Shown here piece after piece: positions 37,297-49,249 of a stretch of DNA of 64,000 nucleotides. Source of the stretch: Epiperipatus broadwayi (taxonomy: Eukaryota > Onychophora > Udeonychophora > Euonychophora > Peripatidae); NCBI GenBank assembly GCA_028023455.1, contig JAQFVV010006216.1:1739445-1803444 (forward strand), read 5' to 3'. Made by a program: the position numbers and the translations under genes. Within the stretch, counting starts at the first letter, position 1, and the number at the start of each line of letters is the position of its first letter. Under the pieces are notes generated by a model. That model was not told the DNA's origin and made no database searches. It was given only the letters and a program-made list of their open reading frames with translations.

Positions 37297-39195
37297 ACAC
37301 ATATATATCTGCACAAACATTATAATCTAAAAATGAATACATTTCAATTGGTATAAAATAAATGACTAAATTCCCTTTCACTTATATATGTAATGGGGAA
37401 TTCTTATCATTCAAAAATCGTCCACCTTCCGCTACCTGAAGCAGAGAGAAATACGGAAACAGATGAGCCGATTTCCGTACTTGACCGAATCTGTACGCTA
37501 TACGGATATAACCTCCAGATTATTTTTCCCAATCAACTTTCTCCCGGCTGCTGTAAGATATTACAGTTACAGCGCTTGGCTAATTTATAAATTTTACAGG
37601 ATAAAACCCTGCGCCATCAACGTTTCACATGTTAATTTCATAACTAAAAGAATGCAAAAAATTGAAATAATATTTCTACCCTCCTATTATTAGACTATTA
37701 GTGGAGTGGCGAAGAACGAGACAAGATGGATTTAAATAAATTGATATATTTTTAATACTAACACATAATTTGATAACAAAAGATATAAGAAACATTCACA
37801 TAAAAATTAAACATATTATATTCTATAGTGCTATAAGGAAATAAATACTTGAAATTCTTATAAATAAATACTTGAAATCATTATAAATGCTGTCACATTT
37901 ATAACTCATTAGCCTAGCTGTCTATCAAAAGAATGTCATTACCATTCACGAAAGGCATTTGGCCATTGTCTATGGAAGTTATGTGCACATTTGACGATAT
38001 ATAAAATAATATTTAAGTTACCTAGGGTTTAGTCTTTGAGTTCATTCCGACGTGTTGTCGACCGTCACGTGGATTATCCACTTCTTTAGGAGGGACGGTC
38101 GTAGATTATATTTGGTGGGATGTAGCTTCTTGGTTAGTAAGGCATGGAGGACGAGGCATCACAGGTCGGGCCACTACAGGAGTCCATAGGCAGGCGTTAC
38201 TACCGTAGCTGTTACATTATTGCAGAACCATTGGTACAGAAGTCCGGACTGACCGCGATCATGATGGCCTTAGCCGGTCATACTATGTGAGATATCGACG
38301 GTAAAAATCATGTTGGTTAGCTATATTGGCTGATTCTTGGAGCCGCGATTTTTTCACCTTGTCGACTCGAAGTCTCAAGCTCTAATCTCTCCTTTTATCT
38401 CCTTAGCTCTCCACCTAATTTTTCTTTTTTTTTTTTTAATTAAAACATTCCAATGGCCTTTGTCCTTTAGATTCGTTTCCACTTGTTGTTGACACCTCCC
38501 ATGCTATGCCTTCGGCCATATGTAACTTTATTTTATATGATTTTATAGCACTATGTACATTTTATTTATTTCCTTATTTTTTCTTTGATTACTTACACAA
38601 ATTTTAACGCATGTTTTCTTTATTTCTTATTTAAAATTTAATAATCATTTATTTTTTATCTAATTCTTGCTTTACCTCTACTCCCTAAACCCCGCATTTC
38701 ATTTATCGTCAAATGTGTACTTTGAAGCCCAGATTCTTATCTTTTCGAACATATTAATTTTCTAGGTTTTTCTTTCCGCGCTATCAAAGTTTTTCTTTTT
38801 CCCTTTTTTTTTTTTTTTAAACTTTACTTTTCCTAAATCATATTTTACTACATGTTTTATTTATGTTTCTTTACGGCTTTAACTTTCCTACCGTATGCTG
38901 GTAGTATTATAATTTAATATTTACTTTTATCAAAATTCGAATTTTGACTAGCAAAAGATAACGATCTTGTTAACTCTAGTTCCCTCTCTTTCTCTTTGTT
39001 GTGCTAATTTTCAACATTTCTTGGTTTTGTTAATTTCCAAGCTCATTTTTTCTTTCTTATTTATTTCTTTCTTTCCAACCCTAACATTTCTAATTTGTGG
39101 ATGTTTTGTAGGTACATGTGTGACCACAGTATGTGCGCTCATCACAATATATGTTGATTAACATAAAATCAACATTCCGATTTATTGCATTGTGA
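37297..39195. other. Segment with GC-richer, CpG-containing blocks between direct repeats
   Basis: Two blocks (about 37390-37620 and 38035-38420) are much less AT-rich than the rest of the window and keep many CpG. The second has a TATATAAAATA box at about 38000, some 40-60 bp before the block, which looks like a promoter or an LTR-like regulatory region. A 65-codon frame (37393-37590) starting MGNSYHSKIVHLPLP overlaps a second 76-codon frame and has no domain I know. The segment could be a young unrecognised element or a host regulatory or exonic island. Confidence 0.4.
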
Positions 39196-39227
39196 TTTAC
39201 ATATATGTTCCAGTAGGTTTACATAAA
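39196..39227 (+). repeat. 32-bp direct repeat, right
   Basis: Partner of 37265-37296 with three substitutions. Confidence 0.7.
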
Positions 39228-40690
39228 TGATGTAATATTAATATAATTAACATAGCATATTTGAATTTATCAAAATTATAAAATTAATTTTTGTAACTCA
39301 TAATTAACATATATGTTTGTGAACATAGAAATGTGGATATTTCATTTTGTCAAAATAACATAATTTCCTAATTCCATTTGGAAAATATACATAAATATTA
39401 TTCATTATTTTATACTAAGTTTTACTCTTCATCTAATAATTTTCATTTTTCTTTCTTTTAAAAAAATATCAACTTTTTTTTCTTTTAAAAATATAGTCAA
39501 TGAATTAAATCTTTATTCTTTAGATTTTTAATCCAAGCAAAATTATTTTTAAAATGTCTCTTTTTTTTTTTACTTGATCAAAGAATTTTTTTTTCTTAAA
39601 AAAATAAAGACAATTTCTTGACCACTGATAAAAGTTAAATTCTCCAGCAGGGATGTTTCTTCTTTTCTTCTTTTTACAGAAAAAAAAAATCAGTCTTGCC
39701 ACAATTACTGTTTATTGATTAATTATAAAAGATTTTAAACAATATTGTTCAATATTATATATCCCATTTTTAGAATGTCATTTCAAAAATGAATTATTTA
39801 AAAGAACTCATATTATATGTGTGATGTGTCTGTCTGTGGTTTCTTGCATGTATACACAGCAGCATTCATGTAATGACTTTATTAAGTGATGGGATTCCCT
39901 TGGAGAATTGGTCTTGGAATGTCATCATTGAGATATAGTCCAGGTAAATTATCAGCATCAGGAAAATTATAATCAGGTAATTTTTTGGCATTGATTAATG
40001 ATCTTTCTACTATCCAGGCTACCTGTCATCCTGTGAATCAAAACTCCTCTCTAGTGCTATAAACTGCTGCTAGATCTACTGTTTCAAATTTAGCTATAGC
40101 TGATTCATATCTATCTGCATAGCTCTGGAAACCAACCATCTCTGCTAATTGTGTCAATTTCTTCCGTCAACTATTTAATGCCAACTACAGCAAACTATTA
40201 ACCAACTCAAAACTAAAACAACAAACAAAAACCAGATTGTTCTAATCTCTTTATCAACTCTTTTTATAAGAGCCATCTGCAGTGGTGAAACACATTTTAA
40301 AACTTTTTTCTTATCTCTCTTGATTAAAATAACTTTAATCTCTCCAAAAACACTTTTAAAAAGATACATTTGGAAATCTCATAAAGAATTTTTAAAAATA
40401 GATAATAATTTTTTTTACAATCAATTCTATTTTAAACATAAAACATGCTTGTTTTTTTTAAAAATTTCAAAATCAGAATACAATATTAATTAGATCTTTG
40501 AACTGTTTAATTTATAATAAAATTCTATTCTAAATTCAGAATTATTTAACCTTTTATAATTATTATTATTCCAAGAGGGTAGAAAAATATCTACATAAAT
40601 TTATGTCTGGGTTTATTTCTACTTTTCTTTTCAATTATATCTATATTTGTGCACACACACCATATTATTGTGTGCCAGATAACAGAACTG
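39228..40690. other. AT-rich sequence, no gene recognised
   Basis: Poly-T and poly-A runs near 39480-39700. The minus-strand frame at 40175-40369 has no domain. Confidence 0.5.
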
Positions 40691-40692
40691 CT

Positions 40693-40693
40693 A

Positions 40694-40751
<58 letters not shown>

Positions 40752-40752
40752 T
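40693..40752. repeat. Palindromic microsatellite (CT)9(AT)n(AG)7
   Basis: The tract reads CT units, then TA units, then AG units, so it is its own near-perfect reverse complement over 60 nt and can extrude a hairpin. Confidence 0.95.
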
Positions 40753-43700
40753 ATAAGTGGATGTGAAAATTTTTCAAAATTGAACCACTGCATAAACTTA
40801 GTTTTTAATGAAGATTTATGGTAATAGCATTTTAACTGGTTATATTTTGGATGATAGAATGTAAAATATTTAAAAATTAAACATAATATATCAGTATTAT
40901 TTAAATGTAAATTTTAGTAAATATTCTTAAATAATATTTATTTTTAATTTTTAATTCAATACTTATATTTACTTGATTATGGAAAAATTTTGCATTAGTA
41001 TATGGCAGAAATTCAATATTCTACTGTAATAAAAGTTGGTAGCAAACAAGAAATTCTTGAAAATGTCTTCAATTTATTAAAAAACATTTGTATTGCTTTA
41101 AAAAAATAAAATTAAAAAAAACATATTAAAATCTATTAATTACATTTATTTTAAATTTTGCACTCCTAAGTAACAAAAAATTCAAAACAAACTATTGCGT
41201 ATATAAAAATAAATGCTTCATAAAAGTTCTCATTCTGATAACATTTTGATGATAAATATTTAGCATAAAAAAGAAAACATTTTATTTTTATATTTTGTAT
41301 AAAGTTGAAAATAAATAATAAATAAAGTGACAATATATTTTAGTAATTAAATGTATTCTTAAAGAGAAATTGTATTATGAAGTGAGGAGTGTGATTTCCT
41401 TCTACATAATTACAATCTAAACACTGCATTTGTAAAATTTATTATTTCATAACTTAACACATTCTAATATTAGTACAAAGTAAATTATAATATTTCAGAA
41501 GTGCTAATAAGATTATTAAAAAAAGCAATGGATTTAAAATGAATGATTTATATATTCATCCTCTCACTTTTAGATACTTGGGATTGGTTCATATAAGTGC
41601 ATTTAAGTTTGGAACTAAGACAGTCATTCTTATTTTTCCAAAGTCTCTACATCATTGTTTAACAATGCTAATGATGAGGGGTCATTATCTTCTATATAAT
41701 TAAATTAACTAATGTAACATTGCATAAAAATTAAATCTGATTTACTATTCAGGAAAATATTCTATTTTTTAAAGAGAGCTTTTAGCAAAGATCACAAGCT
41801 ATTTCAAATTTTACTGTCATTCAATGGTGCAAATCAATTCACATACATACAGGTTATAAATAAATTAAATTTCTTCATGTAAAGGTTCTGAATTAGAAGT
41901 TGTTTTCCATGTTAATCAAGTTACATATGCAATTGTATTTAGATATAAAAAAGTACACTATATTGTTTTAGACTTTTTTGTGAAAGTAAACTTTTAACAT
42001 AAAATCGTTTTTTTTTATTTCAATTATAAAACAGAATTGCACTTAACTTAAATATAAAATAATTTTCTTCATTAAATTACTGTTTTATTACATTAAATGA
42101 TTGATGCGATGTGATGAGACATTAACCATTTTGCATTTCGCTTTTCTGATGTTTTTCTTTGTCTCACATATCAACATAAAATGTATGATAAAATGATTAT
42201 TTTACATATTAGAAAATAATAAATTTGACTTCATTCGATAAATATTTTTGTTTACGACTAAAATAAATTTTAAATGTTCACAATTTGTTTCTGTAAATAT
42301 TAAAAAGATTAGACCGTAATCAAAACAAAGATGTTATACATCAGTGTTTCTAGAAAGATTATTTTCAGTTTATAAAATCAATGAAATCTTCTTTATGTCT
42401 GAATATTTTTAAAAACTTTAACAAAAATTTATTTATTTCTCTTATATCTAACAAATTATGCTTTAAAAGTTTAAATTTTTTGATTATTTATTGCAAAATT
42501 ATATTTTCTTTACTCATAAATAAAATAGCTTGTTTACATCAGAACTAGAATTTTTTAATTTGCTTCAGGCCATATTTGCATTAGATGTAAATATAACATT
42601 ACATTTTTGAAAATAAAGTATTTCACATCAAAATAAGTTATTAATAATTTTTATTTCTTGATATCTAATAAATATAGTGCAAATTATTTTAAAAAATATA
42701 TATATAACCATAATAAATTTGCAAATAAATATGTTTTTGCATCATTGAAAACTTCAATGTCATAAAACACTGAACATTTTACAGCCTTGGCAACACACAA
42801 TAGTCAAACATGTCAAAGTGGGGCTTATGTCTATTGTAAGAGCGGGAATTTTGAATTTTGCACTTTTTTCACTTAATTTTCGGGAAATAAAATTTATTAT
42901 CATTAAGTATACAGTTTTATATGCATTTTAATGTATAATACTTATGAAAAAATTCAAGACATTTCCTTGTCATCTCAAAAGGTGATAAGGTTAAACATTC
43001 CTAATATATTTCCTTTTTTTAGATTTTTTTTGGAAAAAAAAAACTTTTAGTATTGGGTCACAAATATTTTGACATTTTTTTTTTGTCATACATTTTGTGG
43101 GTAAATAAAACTTTATAAAAAAGTGTGTTGTGGTTATTATCTTTCTTATTATGCATTTTATTTTATTTTCTAGACTAACATAATAAATAACCTTATAGTA
43201 CTAAAGTCTGCTTGATATTTTTTGTTTTTATATTAAACATAAACTTTTTGCATAAAATTGAAATTTTTAAAATTTTATGTATTGTACATAATTAAGAATT
43301 AACATGTATTATCAACATGTATTACAAATATTTATATTGCATACAGGTAAACATATTTTGACTAGATTTTTTAATTTTAATCACTATTGCATGCATGACA
43401 AAAATTGAAGTCTGTGTATATTATTGTGATGAAAATATTGGCCAAGGTAAAATTATTTGGAAAATGTAAAATTTTAATTCATATGATTCAGAACAATAGT
43501 ACTTTATTTATAAATTGTATTGTTAAATTAAAAAAAAAAAATTTAAAAAAGATTTTCCGTTTAAAAAGATTGTGATTAGATAGTTCTATTGTACTATATA
43601 CAATAAGTAAATTATAACATAAATAATTGTATAATTTAATAGATTTATAAATTATTATAAACTTTAATTCAAAATCTCCATTACAATGGTATTATTATTT

Positions 43701-46700
43701 GCAAATATTATCTTCATAAAGAATTCTATACTGAAAATTAGTGCAAAAGTAAGATATAATTATTTGTGCTATTTCTCCATAAAACCCTAAATAAAAAGTG
43801 ATGGTTATAAATCATAGCCATTTTCTAAATTGCAATTAAAATAAGTAGGCAATCTTACAATCTTTCATCAATTTCAGACAACTTTAATAATATAAGTTGA
43901 GCTTAATAATATATATTCTCATTATTTATAATAATTATTACTTAAAACATGTTACTCATTATCTTTTAATGATAAGAATCCATATAGCAAACAAGACCAA
44001 TTTCTTCCAAGCCTTTTTATTTTCCTATATTCTTCAAATATGTAACTACTCGTCTCTTTAAGATATATAAGCAAATTCTTTCTTCTTTTAATATTTCCAC
44101 ATTCTTTTATTTCAAAGTACATGCCCAAAATATTGTTTTTTTTTATAATTTCACAAATTAAAAAATGTGTTTCCACTTATTTTTTTAAACACTTAATAAT
44201 GATATTTGGAAATCTTTCCAATTCTCTCATCTTTTCTCTTCACTATTATAATTATGCATGTTTCTGTTAAGTATAAAGTGAGACTGAAGAAAAAGTTCAG
44301 CAATCCTTTTTCCTAAATCTAATTTCAACATATTACAAAATAATTACCTATTCTTACTAAAGTATACTTAGCCATAATTCTTACTCTTTCCATATCATTC
44401 CACTAGCATCAATCATTTAACTACTTAATAAGTTAAAAGAAGTTGCTATTTAACTTCCTGATCATTTCTTACCCTTTATTATTTTTATTTTAATAACTAT
44501 TTTTATTATTTTAGTTCCCCTTACATTTTTTTCATTATAAAACTTATACTAGTTCTATCCATGCAAATAACATGTCATTAATAATTTTATCTTCTTATAA
44601 ACAGGGGCAGCAACATCATCATTGAATCTGATATAATGAACTTTTCTATTCCATCCTTATTAAAATAACATTTATTAAATAATTCAATTTAATAAAACCA
44701 ATTCTTTCTATTAAAATAAATAAAATAAAACTAAATTTGTCTTTCTATTTATATATATCTTACAACATTTCAATCACATATGTTGTCATTCTCTTATATA
44801 AACTACTTATCAGATATAATAAAGTCCAATCTATTAGAGTCTACCTCTATAGATTCAAAGTTCTCAACAACATCTTAACTGCATGGGAAAAAATTTTTTC
44901 CCACAAATTCTTCACATTTTATTGCATTCAGCTTTTTATTCATCAGAACTACAACTATTTGTCTAATAGCACCTCATTTGGATCCCAGATTAAATTGCAT
45001 ATTCCAAAATATAATTCTCTCAAACAATATTTATCAACTTGTGTATTTTGCTATTTTTCATTTCATTTAAAACACTTAGCAAAGTATTTTATCTTATCAA
45101 TCTGACTTTCTTTTTAAACAAATACAGATAAGAAATGATCTTATAAATTAGTAGTATATTATTCCATGATTTTAAAGATTACTTATTAGTTCATTTCTAT
45201 AAATCTGCTTTCCCAATAACATTTTTTCACTCTGCTACATATTAAATTAAATGAACATTTTTATTGTACTTCTATGTTTTTACATTTCTTTAATTATTCT
45301 CCCCTTTACCTCTATCCGTTTTCATCAGAATTTACTATTAAACATGCACAAGTAAATTTAAATATTATTTTTTCCACACATTCAGCAGTCTAATATAATG
45401 TTATTCTAAAATTTACATTATGAAAAATGCACATCCACTAAAAATACATTTAATGATTTAATTCATAAATATTTTGAAATTTTTGCATATTTACCATGCC
45501 AATAATTAGTTACATCAAATAAATTTTAAACCACATCAGCTTGATATTCATTCTTTATAAATATAATAAATATATCATAACGTTAATATTAGTTTTGATG
45601 TAATTCACATCAATTTATATTTAGTATTATATATAAGAAAATCTGGAAAATGTCAGTTTTAGTCACTGTGCATTAACCAAACATTCACTATTTGATTGCC
45701 ATGTGTGTGAAAAAAAGTTTGCAATTCACTAATATTACATTGAATAATGCATATGGAAACACATTTTAATCTATTATTGAATACTTAAAAAATTTATTTA
45801 TGAAAAATTAAAAAATTGAAGGTACACAGTGGATATGAAAATGTTTGATGTATAAAGAAGATGGATATAATGCAAAAGATGGATAATTATGAATAAAAAT
45901 GTATTTTTAAAATAAACATTTGGAGCAAAGTATAAAAAGTTTCACAACTAAGATAATTTAAAAAAAAAAAAGATTAACAAGAGAATATTTAAGTGCAGCT
46001 CAAAAAAAATGTACTAAGAAAGATTTTGGGGATAAAAAAATTACAAAGGATATGCTTGAAAAAAATATAAAAAATAAAAGGAGTTGATAAATTAACTTGA
46101 TAAAATAATTATCAATATTTGGAGAAAACATCATAAAATATAAATGGTTTAAGATAAATTGAAATATTATATACCTCCACAAATAATGATGCATAAATAA
46201 TGATGATGGTGGTGGTAATAAATGAATTATTTATATTGTACATTCAAAAAATGTTTTTCTGATTTTGTAAATGATAATAATAATAAAAATTTATAACACA
46301 ATCAAGAAAATATTTATTATCTTTATACATTTGAATATATATTTCAGAAATTAAATGGAATAACAAAAGTTATTAAGTTGTACTGCAAAAATAATCAAAC
46401 TTAAAGACTGGTGACAGTATTGAAAAAGCTATTTTTATAAAAAAGAAAAGTACAAGCTAGAATAATAGAAAATTAATAAAAATATGATGGTTTCAGGATT
46501 GTAGAGAGAAATCTTTCTGGTCATTGCTTAAATATTTCAGAATAAATGTCCTAATGATGGCTAGGAAGTTTTACCTACAAGAAAAGTGTATTGAAAAAAT
46601 TAATTTAGTATTTGTATGAAATTTAAAATATGATATAGCTAAAAATAAAAAAGAATAGTTATAACACTCACAGAATCATTCTTAGCCAAATGGATCATAT

Positions 46701-47340
46701 ATTAATATCTTTAAAATACAGTATGGTGATCATGTGATGTTTATTGACTTAAAACAAATCAGGACACAAAAATACCTTACAATCAATAATTGCAGACTAT
46801 ATGAGTGGATTCTAAATTTCATATAATTAAAAATGTATGGTGACCAAACATTTTTCCATATTTATTGATCAAGCTTGAATTCAAAATTCTAGAAAATATC
46901 TAGTTTTAAATAATTTTTGAATACAAGCTTTTTAAAAAAGATAAAAAATAAAAAAGATCTAAAAAAACATAACGTTGATTCCTCATTGGGTCTGCTGTAA
47001 TGAAATTCTATCTACTAAAATTTGAAAAACAATCACACATAAACACACATACATAATAAGATATAGCCAAACAAATGTCAAATTAAGTTCAATGTGTTTT
47101 TTTTTCTTGAAACAAATGCACAAAAAATAAGTCCAAAATCCATAGTTCCAGGGCTTTTTCAGATTTATAAATTTTTTAGATTTCTGAAAACGAATATTTT
47201 GCCATTTTCCCATGAACTGAAATTATGTTAAAAATGTAACTGAACATTGATTTTACAACTCCTACTAGAGTATGTATATACTTAGATTTACTAAAATAAA
47301 CTGTAGTCTGGCTTTGATCAAGATGCTCTGAAATGAAAGA
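40753..47340. other. Long AT-rich stretch, no gene recognised
   Basis: The longest frame is 44737-45105 (122 codons, plus), rich in Tyr, Leu, Ile and Phe and without motif. The plus strand of 43950-45400 is pyrimidine-rich, so it may be an unrecognised antisense element. I found no second copy inside the window. Confidence 0.45.
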
Positions 47341-47343
47341 CTG

Positions 47344-47430
47344 TTATATATATATATTAAATGGAATATATATTTTACTACACTTTTATATATATATATT
47401 AAATGGAATATATATTTTACTACACTTTAA
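47344..47430 (+). repeat. 45-bp tandem duplication
   Basis: A (TA)n run followed by AAATGGAATATATATTTTAC and TACACTTT occurs twice in direct succession with almost no difference. Confidence 0.85.
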
Positions 47431-47604
47431 ATATTTTAAATAAACACTTTCTACGTATTGATGTTTTTATTGTGTTTGTAAATATATGTTTAATTAATTA
47501 AGTATAATAGGTTAAAGGTCATCTTTAAATTTGATTTAAATAGAAGTTTTTGAATAACAGATTTTTGAATTAATGATATTCGAATTGTATCACACCAAGA
47601 AAAC

Positions 47605-47783
47605 AATAATTAATAGCCCTACATATTCTTGAACTGATACTACTTATTTTATATTTATTATATGAACTTATACTACTTATTTTATATTTATTATCTGTAT
47701 TAGAATTCCAATTCATTCAAATACAGATAATAAATATAAAATAAGTAGTATATGTTCAAGAATATGTAGGGCTATTAATTATT
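47605..47783. repeat. Inverted repeat at the 5-prime side of the Penelope-like remnant
   Basis: A 30-bp arm at 47605-47634 is the exact reverse complement of 47754-47783, and the right arm is already protein-coding sequence of the element. The inner arms also pair (TACTTATTTTATATTTATTA against its complement), with one unit tandemly duplicated on the left. So part of the element was copied in inverted orientation directly upstream. Confidence 0.9.
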
Positions 47784-48425
47784 TTTCAAGTGAAAAGGAA
47801 TATAAAAAAGAAGTAGAATTAATAGTAAAGGAATTTAAAGAAAACGAGTATCCAGAGAATGTAATAGTGAAGAATATAAAATTAATACAAGAAAAATAGA
47901 AGAAAGGTAATAAGGACAAAGAGAGTGTTAAATATAGAAATAAAAATATAAAGAAGGACGATATAGAAGTTAAAACACATAGTAATAATATAGTTAAGAA
48001 TGTTAATAAAATTATTAGAAAAATTAATAGAAGATATAATAATGTAACTAAGTATAAGATAGTAAATAAAAAAAGAAAAAATGTAATGAATATATTAGAT
48101 AATAAATATATTAAAGATATGCAAAAATATATAAATGGTATATATCAAATAGATTGTAGATATTGTAAGTATATACAATACGGACAAAATATGTAGGTGA
48201 GACAAAGAATTCTATTTTTAAGAGGTTAAATCAACATAGGTATGACAAAAATTCACCAATTTATTTGCATACTATGGAAACAGGGCATGTATTTGACAAA
48301 AAGAATATAAAAATGAGAGGATATACTAATAAAAGAAGAGATAGAAAAATAAAAAAGCAATACTAATTAAGAAGATAAGGCCTAGTTTAAATAGGGAAGG
48401 GGGACTAAGAACATTGTGTTGGTAG
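47756..48425 (+). pseudogene. Penelope-like element remnant: RT end plus GIY-YIG endonuclease
   Basis: Penelope-like elements encode a reverse transcriptase followed by a GIY-YIG endonuclease. Only the C-terminal part remains. From 47758 the frame reads RICRAINYFSSEKEYKKEVE and soon EFKENEYPEN, matching the typical segment after the RT thumb. After a stop, a lysine-rich linker leads to GIYQIDCRYCK near 48138 and, in a shifted frame, YVGETKNSIFKRLNQH near 48190, the GIY and YIG motifs. HTMETGHVFD follows near 48270. The final block ILIKKIRPSLNREGGLRTLC and W ends at the stop at 48423-48425. At least two frameshifts and an in-frame stop make it dead. A hammerhead-bearing family C repeat follows on the same strand. 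Confidence 0.85.
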
Positions 48426-48769
48426 GTTTAGTATTGGATTTATAGGCTTAGTAGTAATTAAAAATAAGTGTATATATATATATGGTTTAGGAGTATATAA
48501 ATAAGTATATGGGTAGCGAACATTGAATATAAAATTAAAATGTGGTTTGGAAAAAATATTAGCATGTTTATTGTTGTGATAGATTAATAATAATGGTAAT
48601 AATAATAGTAATAAAAAAGTAGGTTAAAAGTTATATGTGGATATACATAAAAGACTTGTTATAGACACACATATATATTAAGCCTGTGTGTTTCAGTTAT
48701 TACATAAGTAGAGATGTCTGCGCATACCTCGTATATGTATTAAATAGATTATGTCCTGTACATGAGCGG
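48426..48769 (+). other. Presumed 3-prime untranslated part of the Penelope-like remnant
   Basis: AT-rich, with a short (TA)n at 48471-48483 and no frame. It connects the GIY-YIG stop codon to the family C repeat, so both may belong to one element. That is inference. Confidence 0.4.
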
Positions 48770-49130
48770 TCATATTGATCTTAGGTCAACATAAGTGGGA
48801 CAAGAATCCAGCCTCAGGGTGGCCTTTGAGCACTATCATCAGATTTTCAATTGGATGGAGGGTTGAAGAGTTGAAGTGTGGAGTAGATTGAAGCCTGTCC
48901 ATTAAAGTATGAGGTTTGGCTATCTTAGTAAATATGTGAGCACTTATGGCATATATGTGTAGAGATTGTAATCTGGACCAACTGATAAGTGCTGTTTTAG
49001 CATGAAATACATATATTGGTGATTATTTATCAATTCAACATATACATACCTAGTATGTCAGTGTTAGGAGATAGTGTGGGGAGTGGTGGGTCATGTGAAA
49101 GTTCGTGCTCATATACCCTATTTATTAAAT
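48770..49130 (+). mobile_element. Hammerhead repeat family C, copy C3
   Basis: It matches 20830-21090 in the same orientation and 61305-61525 in the opposite one, sharing AGCCTGTCCATTAAAGTATG, AATCTGGACCAACTGAT and GTGGGTCATGTGAAA phrases. The border CATATACCCTAT is the complement of the border ATAGGGTATATG of copy C4. Confidence 0.8.
48970..49024 (+). ncRNA. Hammerhead ribozyme motif C3, one core mutation
   Basis: AATC, TGGA loop, CCAA, CTGATAA, stem II GTGCT/AGCAT around GTTTT, GAAA, stem III ATA/TAT around CA, cleavage A, TTGG, T, GATT. Helix I pairs perfectly (CCAA/TTGG and AATC/GATT). The core box is CTGATAA, so the invariant G8 is A and cleavage should be abolished. Confidence 0.65.
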
Positions 49131-49170
49131 TAAAGATGTAATAAAAATCAGTTAAGATAATATATACATC

Positions 49171-49249
49171 CCAAGGTAAAACAACTTAGAAAACTCTTGA
49201 TTAAAGGACGATAAAGAATCAATAATTAATTAAGAACAATAACTTCCAA
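49171..49249 (+). repeat. Tandem-repeat unit left of LINE copy 2
   Basis: CCCAAGGTAAAACAACTTAG through AAGAACAATAACTTCCAA recurs at 52622-52690 on the far side of the LINE, so the LINE sits inside this repeat. Confidence 0.75.

Noticed and set aside
37393-37693. Two overlapping plus-strand frames in the GC-richer segment
   Set aside because: No domain recognised and overlapping frames cannot both be coding. Described only as part of the segment.
44737-45105. 122-codon plus-strand frame, the longest outside known elements
   Set aside because: No recognisable domain. The composition (Tyr, Phe, Ile, Leu, Ser) is what pyrimidine-rich AT-biased DNA gives by chance, and there is no promoter, splice or conservation evidence.
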